Assembly: GCA_005406025.1 (NCBI GenBank) | Contig: BGZK01000480.1 | Coordinates: 62,001-126,000 of the forward strand | From: Eumeta japonica | Lineage: Eukaryota; Arthropoda; Insecta; Lepidoptera; Psychidae | DNA length: 64,000 nucleotides | Direction: 5' to 3' | In this document: piece by piece, positions 22,210 through 34,339 of the stretch | Layout: each line of letters starts with the position of its first letter | Numbering within the stretch: the first letter of the stretch is position 1 | Program-made: the position numbers and the translations under genes | The notes under the pieces: model-generated | The model's input: the letters and a program-made list of their open reading frames with translations, nothing else | Told to the model about the DNA's origin: nothing | The model's database searches: none

Positions 22210-24030
22210 GTGTTCGTGGCTGCGATGAACACCTATTCAGGCCACTGCAGCCATCGCTGAAATAGTCGTCAGATACCAAAATCATATGTAACGTATGAGA
22301 GAAATCAATTTGTCCATCAAATTTCAAACTATATCATCATCGGTCTCATTAGAACCATAGGCGCTTCTCTCAAGGTAGTGCCCTAAGAAAAAGAAGTAGA
22401 GACGCATACAGTAGAAGTAGACGCAACAATAGTAGTAATAGGTAATAGTTATAAATATTTAGATAATGTGACAGCACCTTTTATACGACCTTTAACGAAT
22501 TAAGGGTCACACGTATGGAATCAATTATGGATGTAGTAACACGCCCTTGTCTATTCGATGGTACCTACAGTCCTTCATTTATTATTAGTATCGTTTTGCC
22601 CTTGCTTTACCTGTATGATTTAATTTGATTTAATTTTCTTTTAATTCGACTCGATTTCTATGCATTACTGTTTCATTTTAGTATCGGTTATTAAGCTATG
22701 ATAGGTATTAGTACAAGGTACCACCCAAACCACAATCGGTTTCGGGTCATATTAATCTATGATTCAAAAATAAATTTGGAAATCCAAAAAAAAACCTTAA
22801 TTTTCAGTTCCGTCGGCAGTCGTGACAATTTCAGTCAGCTTATAATGTCAAATAGTAGCATAATTTATAATGCGTAAGGAGCCTAAATTCCCATTATACT
22901 GAAATCATTTTTAAATTCACGACATTTTAATCCACATATTCAACGCTGGCTTTTAGCCGCGTCTTCGTCTGCGTGCACGCAAACTGAACCCATTTTTTTA
23001 ATATGTCAAAAACCGTATCTACTCCCATTGTTTTGTTCCATTGGAGACATTAATATGACAAACTTCAACATTAAATTTTGTTTTAAGAACGCAATAAAAT
23101 AGAAATTTGACAAAATTATGTTTTGATGAAAAATTGTGTCAATACGACAAAGTCCAAAGGTTGAATGAACGTAATTTGAATCTAATGCAAATTGTCGAAC
23201 AGATACAAAATATTGCGGTAAACTTATTTACAGGCGTTGTGCGCTGAAAAACTTCAAACTCTTCAATACTGCTCCGACTACATTGGTTTTATCCGAACAG
23301 AACGACAGAAGAGAAAATCTGGGAATTGAACAGTTTGGTCTCAATGTAGACCTCGTTGTTAATGTCTGTGATTTGTTGTAAAATTATGGACTCAATATTT
23401 TTTGAAGGCATAGGCGGTCCGGGCGGCGGGACATTTATCGCTAATTACATATGACAGTAAGTAACCGATAATCATGTATTTAGATCTGAATGTAAAACGA
23501 AAGAGAATTTTTCACCAAAGTAAAGTATATATTAACGTTCTTATTGGAAAATATAAAATAAGGTCACTTTTTTAAATATAAATAACCAATTTTTGAAAAG
23601 AAACTTCATAAAGTGCAATCGAAGAGTTGCCGAATTTTTTTTTCCTATTCAGTGGAATCTATGGTTTGTTGACGCAATCAAAAAGTGGTCAGTAAGTATT
23701 CGAAAACACAAAGTCCACAATGTAAACTTTTAAATTGTTTATGAATTTTATGAACTAGTTGCGTGCGCGGTTCAGCTCAATCGGAAATGCAAGCGATTTC
23801 TTCATTATTCTTATCGAACGATGCCTTTACCGACCTCGATTTCGATGTACATCTAGTACCGAACTATCACATGACTTATCTGTTTCTATTCCAATCGCAA
23901 TATCTGCCACGACGGCAAACACAAAGGTTTTAATCCCTTGAAATTTGCGATAGGGCCGAGATCGGACGGATCAGAGCGTTGCATCTTCCATAGCGATTGG
24001 GTGCAGCAAGACTTTGCAGGATCCAGGACT
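22210..24030. other. Unassigned region
   Basis: No gene recognised. Short frames at 23759-23941 (+) and 23886-24149 (-) overlap each other and lack known domains. Confidence 0.4.
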
Positions 24031-24041
24031 ACGACAGAAGA

Positions 24042-24080
24042 ATATGACCGATGTAGACTGTGATATGACCGATGTAGACT
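24042..24080. repeat. Short tandem repeat, two 18 bp units
   Basis: ATATGACCGATGTAGACT occurs twice, 21 bp apart. A related AAGACCGATGTAGAT occurs alone near 40128. Confidence 0.85.
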
Positions 24081-24129
24081 ATTAGACTGGCGCCGCCAGA
24101 CGCTTAAAATGCCAATAGAGTTGTTCACT

Positions 24130-24345
24130 TCTATTTTGAATATTTGCATTTGTTCTTGAATAATGTAAGCCGACTAGACATGATAATTAGAAATATAATC
24201 AAAATTGAAAACGATTAAGGAAGCAGTGAACTATGAGCCATCAAAAATGATATGCCATCTCTTTCTTGCAAAAACATTATTCTATATGGCGCCAGTAGAC
24301 AATCACGTCACCGAGCACACACACAATGTTTTGTCTGTCTAATTT
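24130..24345 (+). repeat. Dispersed repeat shared with 55425-55600
   Basis: TTGTTCTTGAATAATGTAAG, then CGACTAGACATGATAATTAG, CATCTCTTTCTTGCAAAA and TATGGCGCCAGTAGACAAT match the 55.4 kb segment in the same order and orientation. The class is unknown. Confidence 0.65.
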
Positions 24346-25230
24346 ACATTTAAAAAAAGGCGTTATTGACATATTTTTATAGTTATCAAAAAACTATTTC
24401 ACAACACTTTTACTACAGTAAAAAAGCTTTAAATAAAGTAGTATAAAAAAAAAGTAAACTATCCCATTCAGGAGTGCACTTCTTAAGCACGATGGAAGGC
24501 ATACCGTTAGGAGATCTAGACTTGCGCGACTGGTGAATAACCGCCTTACGTACGTATAAGAACGTAAAGCGAGTGTACTCTATACAGTTTCCGTGCCGGA
24601 TGATCAGATTCGAAATCGTCTAAAACCGCGACACCTGCATTACGAATTGCTCGAGCCGTTGTCTCTGTATGAGACGGCCGGCTTCAGTGTCACCGCTACG
24701 GGACGCGTCGAGGCAGGCGAAGACGTACGCGGTCGTCGCAGTCTACCACGCGCCCGAAGAACGGACAGGCGCCGTCGAGGGTGTCCGTGCGCCGGTCACG
24801 GGAGAGCGAAACCGGTATCGCGGTCCCGGATTATGTAGTGTGAAAATGACAACCTTTGTGAATGAGATGTTAAACTTTAGGCCATAATTAATTTTAACCC
24901 GTACTCTGATACGCGCGAACTAGCTGTTTTGCGAGCGTTCCTAACCTCGCTCTTCTAGGACGTCCGATTATAAGCAGCCATTGACACACACATGGACCGA
25001 CGCACCGATCGAAGATTAAGACGGTAAGCAGCCGTTGCTTCAATTTGTCACGAGACCCCGGAGAGTAATTAAAATGCGTCTGTATTAAAAAAAAAAAATA
25101 TAACGGAGCAAATGATTCGGTAAAACGCGAATTTTTATTCGAACAGCTTGACAACGGTTAGTGTTCTACGAGGAAATACAAAACATACACGCTCTCAATT
25201 CCATCATATAGCGATTGATCAACGAAACGA
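24346..25230. other. Unassigned region
   Basis: A GC-richer patch at 24585-24835 carries overlapping frames in two phases, neither recognised. The rest is AT-rich. Confidence 0.4.
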
Positions 25231-25319
25231 ACTAAAATCCTGCCATTCGGTTTTGCTGCAGAATAAATCTATAGTTCCATAGACAATAGGATGCATCGCA
25301 CAAAAAAAATCCAATGGAG

Positions 25320-25830
25320 CGCCGATCCCGCTTAGATTTCATAACAAAAATTCTATCAAACAATATCCTGAAACGGCCGTCTCCCTCTCGCGCGCGCACC
25401 CCCCGCCCGCGGCCCTCCTCTCGACCCCCGCCCCTCCCCCGCTCGCCCGCCGTAGAAGCCTCCCCCTTTATTGACTCCGTGAAAACCGGCCAGCACCCGC
25501 GGCGCGGCGGACGCGTCCCGCGCCACCTCCCGCCCGAGACGTGGTGGTGCTCTGTGAACCTAGTTTTTTTTTTAAATTTAAAACAATGAGCGCGCCGAGC
25601 GGGCGTAAATAGTGGGCGGCCATCTTGTCGCGCGCGCGTTCCGTTTTCCGAAAAAAGCATGTTTACGGGCGCGCGAACGTCGGGCGGAAAATCCAAAATG
25701 GCGTGCGTGTTAGATCTCAGGTCGAGATAAAAAAAAAAGACGAAGAATAAAAAGAACCGCCAGCTCCTCGCCGTTAGCTCCTCCGAGGCGGTCGGCCGGT
25801 AGACTGAACAAAGAAGAACTCCTCAGCGGT
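25320..25830 (+). promoter_or_regulatory. CpG-rich island, possible 5' exon/promoter
   Basis: Very rich in C, G and CpG (CGCGCGCACC, CCCGCGGCCC, GCGCGGCGGACGCG), then GGGCGGCCATCTTG and AAATGGCG, the kind of sequence seen at promoters of broadly expressed genes. A good splice-donor-like site, CAGCG|GTAAGAA, lies at 25828/25829, so a non-coding first exon on the + strand is possible. Open frames through the island (for example 154 codons on - at 25232-25696, not ATG-supported by homology) reflect high GC and have no recognised domain. Confidence 0.3.
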
Positions 25831-25899
25831 AAGAAGAATTGCAAATTTATAACACGTAATATGACAATGATGCGTTTTCGAGGAAGAAGGTACATCTGT

Positions 25900-28250
25900 G
25901 ACAATAAGTCACACTATCCCCTTCGTGAAATTCGCCGATCCCTTGTAGCACACAGTGAGGGCGTTCGTATTATTGTGATATTTCTCCGCGAATGCATGTC
26001 AAAGGTTACATGTTAAGTAATTCACACAAAATTGCTAATCATTCGCTGACATCTATGTGTCTTATAAGAAATGTTTTTGTATCCGTCCGTCCATCTCGTC
26101 TGTTCGTAAATAAATTACTAGTTACGTATCTATCGAGATTCATCATTTTGTTGAATTCATGAAAATTGTGTAGTCATTAATTTGAGTAGAATTCACTCCA
26201 ATGTGTTGATCAGACAAACTGAGGTATTATTATAAAAGACAAGTTAGTTCACACCAACAATCGTGCGTATAATTTACGATCGTATATTTACACCTTTTTT
26301 CTAATGTTGAATGTTTAAAACGACCGCTAGAGAGATTTTTGGTACGTCATTAACAAAAGGTTTAACAATACAATAATAAAAATAGATCAATTATTTAATT
26401 TTTCAAAAACTGATATATTTAAAGTTAGTTAGCCACTGGGCCACTGGGTGTCTGTATGCATAGTTTAGGCGTACGTGCAACGGCGATATATGCAGTAGCT
26501 TGCAAACCTCACAGGCTTACGTGATTTATCTTTGGCGCCTGGATTTGCTCGTGTCGATCATAAGGCGCGTCCGAATAAATTCAAAAATGCATATAGTTCA
26601 CTCCTTGGAGAATAGCGAATTTCCTTATTGTCGTTGGTAGAATTAACTTTATGAACAAATTGTTTACTTCGTTGCTTTCCAGAACTTCAACTGTGCATTT
26701 TAAAATAACAGAAATGTGCCTCAAGTACTTAAAACCTTTGTTAATTCGTAAACATTTTATAAGGGGAGTGTTGAGGTAGTGCTCTACTCTCGCCTTACAA
26801 AAATCAAGTGATTTTTTGAACTAAAAATGTCTATTTATTTTTTAACGCACCTATATATTAATATTTACACATGAATATCAAGGATAAGCATTGGTTTCAA
26901 CACTTATGGCATTTTTAAAAGACATTTTGTTTTTTTAATTAACGAAAAAGATGTTTAACAAAATTATTCCGTGGACGTCCGTGTGTCTGTATGTATCCAC
27001 GCGTAGTCACGGTAACTCCCGAAAAACTTAATTGATCTAGTCCATTTTTTTTTCTAAACGCTTTAGTATTATCCTAAACTAAGTCATTTCTAAGATCACG
27101 GTCTAATTCAACCTAGTTTAATTGCAATTAGTATTATAAAAATACGACCGGTTGTTTTGTTCGTTGTATATCTATATAGTATAGTAAACTTAGGTCCGTT
27201 CACAACGCTTGCGTGGTATTTTTGTACGCCTCAAAATTGGAGATCTGAAGTATTGCTCTACTCTCGCCTTATAAAAATCGAGTTACAATTTGAACTTAAA
27301 ATTTTTTCGTGTGACTCATAATGTACTTATAGACTCATATAAATGCACGAATGTCAAGAAAAAACATTCGAACTAATATGTATATTGATAAAATTGAACG
27401 GCCGCTATGAGGCGTGCGTTTATGGATTCTCCAAATTTTTTTTTTATTTCCCATCTGCCTGCATATTTGTGCGGGCTAATCTTCTCTATTTCTACATCAA
27501 TTCTAATGTGATTTTCATAGATGTACTGAAATGAATCTGGGTTGAGGTATGATACTTGTTATACCGGCATTTGTCCCCGACTTCGCCCGTTAATCCGTTA
27601 GTGTCGTGACATCCGTAGTTCGGGGTCTTGAAGTATGACTCTTTCGACTCTGCCGTGTTGACTCTTGTCCCGGTCTCGCTCACACGTTTGTAAGCCTTGC
27701 GGACATAAGCCTCATTCGTTTTTTCAAATGCAATACAATAGAAACTGGCTGGATTGCCCGCGACCGGATCGATTCTGCACGGGTGAAGCCTGTATTTATT
27801 GACAAATTACTCGATGTGTTATGAGATTATTTAATACGGATCACGTATTTGTACGCGTGACGGGTGCGCGTGTGGCCGCGATCTGCGCGTGATGTCAATG
27901 AGCCGGCGTCTCGTTTGCCCTTAAACATAACGATATGCAATAGTGAAGTATTCTCGGTCTCGCTCTAACCTGTCCTGTTCTTTTGTTCCGACGTCATTAT
28001 CGACACTGATGAGCCCCTATTTTTCGAATGTATAGGGAGAATGACCACCCGGAAGGGTCGGCGAGGGTCGACCTAGAATTTATGCCGACCGAATTGGTGA
28101 CGTAGTGAAGAAGCGAATTTTGAGCATCCCGCACCTATAAGCTCCCAGATTGACGGATGTCAATGAAGCGAGAGAGACATGCAGAGTGACCAAGCGAAGT
28201 CAAATCTTTGGTCCTACTCTCCTGGAAAAAAGGGCGCGAATATATAACGT
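25900..28250. other. Unassigned region
   Basis: AT-rich. The phrases AGTGCTCTACTCTCGCCTTA at 26779 and TTGCTCTACTCTCGCCTTAT at 27252 show that about 26770-26890 and 27240-27370 are copies of one repeat, each followed by AAAAATC-AGT and then a CATATAAATGCACGAATGTC- or ACATGAATATCAAGG-like stretch. No gene is recognised. Confidence 0.45.
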
Positions 28251-28259
28251 ACATCTGCA

Positions 28260-29215
28260 CTAATGTAATAAATAGGTACATTTGTTCGTTTGCAATAGGA
28301 GGTGATCTTAGAAACGGCTGAACCGATTACGATGGGAATTTCGTTACTAGATAGAAAAACACATTATGCAAAAGGTAGGATAGATTTTAGCTCGGAAATA
28401 TTAAGCTGAAAATTCAAAAGTCCTTAAATATGGGAAATTTTGATGTAATTTCAATCGGAAATGAAACCAGATTCGAGAACAGGACCGGTATTGGAATCGA
28501 GGTCTAGATCCAGACGAGATAAGGATCTAGATCCATGGGTACAAAAGATGTACGTATCCTTTCTATGTCCTTGAGGGCGGTGGCGCAGACTAAAGCTACC
28601 TGCACTAAAAATGATCAAGGATTTGATTCTTGTTAAGGTTACGCGAAAATTTACTAAGAAGCCTTCGAGTTGGACCGATTTTAATAGAATTTAATTTAAA
28701 GACATTTGTAAGCCAATGAAAGGATATACGACCTATTTTATGGAGATTCTTGGGAATCACTAAGAACTCTTATAGTTTAAACGATTTCGATGAAAATTAT
28801 GGAAACAGTCAGAAGACAGTGAAAGCATATAAAATACATCTTTTGTGGTTCCGTGAGCATTGCTGAGAATCCTCATAGTTTGGACAGTTTCTCTAAAATT
28901 TTCAGAAGTAGTTCTATAAGCTCAAAGAAAGAGTTTAACATGGTTCCGTAATCGTGGTTTATAAGATATTAATTTTACATATCACAACTACGTGAGTGCC
29001 AGAAATTGGTCGAAATTGGTGAAATTATAAGAGTGCTTATTAAAGCAGCCTTATAATTTGATCAATTGCGATGAAATTTTGTGTGGAGTAGCTTAAACCA
29101 AGAAAAAGGGTTCAGTGAAAATTACTAACAATCTTTACAATTCCAATTTCACGGAAATTTTCAGTTATTTTTTCAATAGCTTAGTTGTTCTTTTTGGACT
29201 TTCGAAAAAAATGTT
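28260..29215 (+). repeat. Degenerate repeat region with reiterated motif
   Basis: Starts with Helitron/retroelement-like phrases (GGCTGAACCGATTACGATGG). Then related lines recur: CTCTTATAGTTTAAACGATT at 28768, CCTCATAGTTTGGACAG at 28871, CCTTATAATTTGATCAATTG at 29049, each followed by a GATGAAA/AAATTTT-type phrase. This looks like a diverged array with irregular spacing. No coding potential is seen. Confidence 0.45.
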
Positions 29216-31158
29216 AAACGCTGTTATAAATCAGCCTGTCTAAGAACAAAACGAGAGTGGAATGACTGCGGGTACATAACAAGCGGTGGGCAGCGGCGCG
29301 GGAGTCGCGGCGCGTTAGGTACTACCAATATAAGCCTCTTTGAGTTCAAACGAATGACAATTGTATCGGGTGCCTGTATGTTTGTCATATTTACAACATT
29401 AACTCACTGATTCAACTGATGCAAATTTGCAGGAAATGCAATTTGCACTGTGAAGATGGGCATCTACTGCATATCATCCCAGAAAATGATACAAGAGACA
29501 TAATTGTTTAAAAAAAGGCAAAAAAATATATACTTATGTTATCATACTACTATACATAACAGTATAATGTCGTACGGATCACATCGTAATTGTGTTTTTA
29601 AAAAGTGCCGAACTGGCTGTGTGGTGAAAAAAAAACCTTCGAAACGAAAAGTAGCTCGATTTCTGATTACGGAACTACATTGACTTTTCAATCCCGAATC
29701 GCGTGATCGTCAGCTGCCAGTTCCTGATGATATCAGGACATTGATCGGTGACAGCGGCCGTTAGCAGATTCCAACCGGCGGCGGTCCAGAGATCTGCCAG
29801 ATCTAACATCGATCCGAAATATACCGATTGAAGTAGAGTACGTCTTTGTAAATGTGTGTCATGTATCATGACATAGGTATTATGACGTCTATGCGGATCC
29901 GGGCAGCGTACCGTTTTCAGTTTGGAACGACACTTGGCACAAAAATCGTTTTCGCGAACACGTCGGTCGGATTTTCAGACGAACGAGAGGTCAGAGCTGG
30001 CTGTGAGATGGCGTGTTACTAATTCTGCTTTAGAGGCAAACCGTAGGTTGATTATAAAAGAGTTGTAGCGAACTGTTATACCTACCAAAAATCTGAAATG
30101 TGACCAAATATGGTGAAGAATAAAACAATTCAATTATTCAATGAGGGTTATACATTACAATCAGTCTGAAAAAACACATATTACATTACATTGAAAATTG
30201 TTAATGATAAATTTAATTTCACTCAATTATTATCTAAATTTTTATATTCGATTTCTATATCTTTCTCTTACTCATCTATATTTTTTTTTTTTCTGAAACC
30301 ATTCATAATTTCTGACTTTATTAGCTGACGAAGCAGACATCTGAACACAAATAAACAAGATAAGGGACTAATATATGATGTTTTTTGGAAAATATTTTTT
30401 TTCGTTTTTTGCGAAGTGGGGTTTCCCCATACCGAAGTCCACTCCGCCGGGAAATCGTCTATCGTGACGCCATCTATCGGCCCGATTACTCGGAGGACCA
30501 TAAAGCAAACGACCGGTTAACGGATTTTGATAGACGACGCCTGCTCGCAAAGCGCTCGTGGCGTGCGATTAATAAAATTATAACGTTATTTATCATAACT
30601 GTAACGTTTTAGTTGTGAAACGAGCAACAGAAATAGTTCGCTATCAAGATTGCCTTGTGGCTTCAGACGTATTTTGGAATTAATTACACCAGCGGCGTAC
30701 GCGAGTTCAGGCCTTTGGTTTCGTCGACCACGATCAAAAGCCGAGATAGCTCGAGAAATCGGGTAGGCAGATATTTTTTTCGAGACAATTAAGCATAATG
30801 AGTTGGAAAAAATTTACCTCGCTTTTTCGGGTGATTAGCGAAAGCTCCTAAAATTAATTACAACTACACCAAATTTTGAAGTTCAAGACAATTTATTTGG
30901 GAACGGTTCCATGCGTTTAAACGGCTATTTCGCAAACGGTCCTAATTGTTTTAATTGCTTACTTCGATTTCAATTTTTATCTAAATAGATGCTTCCTCCG
31001 GAGACACAAGGTAAAAAAAAAATCTATAGATCGCTTTATCTATCTGCCCTTGCGTACAGTTTTAACACGTCAACATTGCTGTTGTGTTATTGATAGTCAA
31101 GAACAAATGGTACTACACATGAACTACAGTAGGCACTGTACGCGTTGTTATTTATATC
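29216..31158. other. Unassigned region
   Basis: Small frames at 29675-29869 (-) and 30268-30612 (both strands) lack known domains. T-runs are common. No repeat ends recognised. Confidence 0.4.
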
Positions 31159-31439
31159 GGGGCCATCCATAAATTACGTCACAAGTGGGGGTCAACGAAA
31201 TGTGCCAATGCGCGACAAGGAGCAGGTCAAAAGCTTTGTGACGTCACAAATCCGAAATGCGGAAACGAGAAAAGGTTTATGTCTTTCGTTATGTCCAATA
31301 TTTAAAGTATTTTGAACAAAAAAAAAACTGTAAAAACTGCTGTTTTCATTTACTTGTGACCACCTGTGACTAGGACGGGGGGGTTGGGGGTTGGGTCAAA
31401 AACCTTATAATTTATGTGACGTAATTTACGGATGGCCCC
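31159..31439. mobile_element. MITE with GGGGCCAT TIRs, copy 2
   Basis: A 281 bp element, inverted relative to the copy at 12180-12464. The TIRs are nearly perfect: GGGGCCATCCATAAATTACG at the left and the reverse complement GGGGCCATCCGTAAATTACG at the right. The sequence TTTGTGACGTCACAAA inside is a near-palindrome. The better TIRs suggest it is younger than copy 1. Confidence 0.88.
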
Positions 31440-31545
31440 TGTAGATATTTATTATTGAAAAGAGATATGACTAACGTTTTCCGTCGGAGTTGCCTTACAC
31501 CAATGACGAATTCGAAAGGCACCGAGCGAAGTTCGGTTGCTCGTT

Positions 31546-33890
31546 TACTAAAATTTAAATCGAGATATCATTCATCAATACGATTGGTGGGGGGCGTGCT
31601 GGCGTATTCGTTCGAACATTTATTCGTATTTGTCATATGTTTTTATCATTTCAATAATAAATGTCTTCTGAAAAACTCTTTTGATTATAAAGGTGTGACG
31701 TGACAGGCGATATTTTGGGGCCTTATTGTTTAAATTAAAAAAAAAAACAAATAGAGCAGCGAAAATAATATTTTTGGAATAAAATATTTTTTTTTCAAAT
31801 TCTCTAATCCATTTTGAATGGAAAGGTAAGATCCGTTACTGTGTCTCTAAGTCTTTAATTGTTGTAAATTTTTCAAATTTGAAAAAGGCTAAAAATTTAG
31901 GTTTTTACCGGATAATTAGGCTACTTTAGAAATAATTGTATTATATTCATATTTTCTTAAATTAAATCAGTAACAATATCAGATATTCAAATTTCGTGAT
32001 AAATTTTTGTATCTTCCCGCCAAGAAAATTGAAAATTTTCGAAAATCGAGTTTTCATCAGATCTTGACGTTTTGAGGTCCTAGGAAGCTTCCCTGACGAT
32101 TTTACGATGTTGTTTGTATGTGTGTGTTTGTGTGGATGTATGTAAATCTGTTATAATTTTGGAATGGCTATAGCGATTGTAACCAAACTTTGACATTCCA
32201 AAGAGTTCTATCTAACTTACATTTTCTGAAAATTCGAACCGATTCGGATTTATAAATTCCAAGAAATTAAAAAAAAAAACTCTGAAAATTTTTTTAAAAT
32301 GTGGTTTTTTTGGAATAACTTTTAAACGGTTTTGCCGATAGATTCCAAAAACTAATCAGCTCTTAACATTAAAAACCATGTCGATCGCCGCCGGACCGGT
32401 CAGAATCGGTTGATTCGTTCGTGAGATATCGTGAACTAAAAAATCGCAAAATGAGATTTTTTTCAAAATACTCCAAAATTTTGTACCTAATTAAATTCAA
32501 GTTCTGAATTATTTTATAGAACTTAAAAACCTGCGTTGATTGTCGCTATTTCAGTCAAAATTTATTATTTTTTTCAGGAGATATTATAAACAAAAAAAAA
32601 CTTTAAAGAAAAATTTATATTCTGTATCGAATCAAATTCGCATTTCAAAATTTTTTACCCAAAAAATCGCGTCAAATCCTGTATATTTTAGAGTGTTTCG
32701 AACTCGAAAATAGCGGGAAGTTTCAGGGTGGGCCTATTGGGTTAAAAGCCTTTCTAATTTTTTACAATAGTTTTTATGTTTTACAACAATATGCTCTCTG
32801 CGCGCATACGCACCCAAGAAGTACGACCCTCTCACCAGTACCACACCGTGTGATACGACTGAGACAGAGGCAGATGTGGCGTTTTAAATTTTTTTACAGT
32901 TTTACAGATACCAATTGTTCTAAAAAAATTTTAGAACAAAACTGATGCATAATAATATAAGAACTGTAGCGAATTATGAATTATGACTTATGACCATACC
33001 CAAAATCACTATCCGATTGTAAGGGTTATTTTGAAAAAAAGCGTAAAGTCAGAATTAGTTCATGAAACAGAAAAAAAAGGAATTATACTCGTAATTTGAA
33101 ACACATTTATTCTTCTGATTATTCTCAAATACATATTTTTATTAGGATGGTAATCTTTCATTAATTAAATAAATTTACATTTGGTATTTTTTTATATTTT
33201 TAGCTATACAACTTCATATTTTGTAGATATAATGTTATTGGCATAGACAGGTCAATTAAAAATTCTTAATCACATTTAAGAGCAAAGAATTATACTGCGA
33301 GTAATCAATTTAAAATAAGTAGTCCAGAAATTAAATTACTAAAAAATGTTAAAAATACTTATTGAAATTAGAACTCGCACACTGAGGTATGAGTGAGACG
33401 GTCATACTTCTTTCTTGGATGCGTATGCGCGCATAAAGCATAAAATCATAGTAAAAGAAATGTCCAAGATAAAAATAGATCATATTGTTGATGATGATTC
33501 AAACATTTAATTTAAAATAAATATATGCGATATAACTATTTCTAAAGTGTGCTAATTAACCGGTAAAAACTTTAATGGTCAAACTTTTCTTTTTTTTTAA
33601 ATTCCAAAAAATCATAACAATTCAAAATTTAAAGATATGTTAATAGATGTGGAGGACCGTTTTCACTCAAAATAGGTTTAGGAACATGAAAAAGACTATT
33701 TTACTGCAAAAATAATAGTTTTCACAGCTCTATTTCTTTTTATAACTCTAAAAAATAAAGCTAGAAAATATCGCCTGTCATGATAGACTTTTATAATCAG
33801 AAGAATATATTCGATATGATAAAAGTCTATTATGAATGTGAATAATTTTCCGAACTACGCCTTGCACTAATCCGTTATTACATATTTTAG
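31546..33890. mobile_element. Large fold-back structure, left arm split by insertion
   Basis: The right arm (33363-33890) pairs in reverse with 31546-31984 and then, after a gap, with 32746-32865. Diagnostic matched blocks include TGACAGGCGATATTTT (31701; reversed at 33782), AATAGAGC-GAAAATAATATTTTTG, TTTTTACCGG-TAATTAG, CTTTAGAAATA and TGCGCGCATACGCA-CCAAGAA. The arms are about 530 bp and clearly diverged. The loop (about 32870-33360) has no transposase. It may be a non-autonomous long-TIR element or two head-to-head repeat copies. Confidence 0.7.
31985..32745. mobile_element. Insertion inside the fold-back left arm
   Basis: About 760 bp present only in the left arm; the right arm runs straight across the equivalent point. 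The sequence (CTTCCCGCCAAGAAAATTG, GTCCTAGGAAGC, GTCGATCGCCGCCGGACCGG, GTTTCAGGGTGGGCC) has the look of an interspersed repeat but encodes nothing visible and has no clear TIR. Boundaries are good to perhaps 15 bp. Confidence 0.55.
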
Positions 33891-34164
33891 GGGGGTTCGC
33901 GATCAATCAGGAGTCTTCCTAGTCTGCTTTGTGACAATAGTCACTATTTTGGAGCTGATCAATCGCCCGGTTAGAATCCAGCACTATCCCAGAATTCCTA
34001 GACTACCTAAGTATTGAGTACCACCCGCGCTTTTCAACGTTCGAACCGACATAAGTTAGTTTTAAGTACATTCAATAAGGATGTATTTTTATACATCGAT
34101 TCCGTTTTAAAAATGTCCGTCCACGAAAGGGTGTCCTGAAAATCTTAGCTTTTCATAAAAAATA

Positions 34165-34235
34165 TAGAGGCAGGCGAGTCATCAGGGGTGGATGGTCACC
34201 GCCACTCATGGACACTCGTAACCCGGGGAGTTACC
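34165..34235 (-). repeat. CATGGGCGGCG-family repeat, inverted copy
   Basis: GGATGGTCACCGCCACTCATGG then ACACTCG is the reverse of the core seen at 9888 and 17244; GCGTTGCCGGGCTC follows at 34252, a phrase often linked to this family. Confidence 0.5.
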
Positions 34236-34339
34236 AGTGCGTTGCCGGGCTCTATGCAGGGAACAGGATATCTAGTGTAAGGGGATCGGGTTAACCGAAG
34301 GGCGGGGTAGAAGTGGACCACCGGAACTTTTGCTCACTG

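Noticed and set aside
25232..25696. 154-codon open frame on the - strand through the GC island
   Set aside because: High GC reduces stop codons in all frames; both strands are open here, residues are low-complexity Arg/Gly-rich and no domain is visible.
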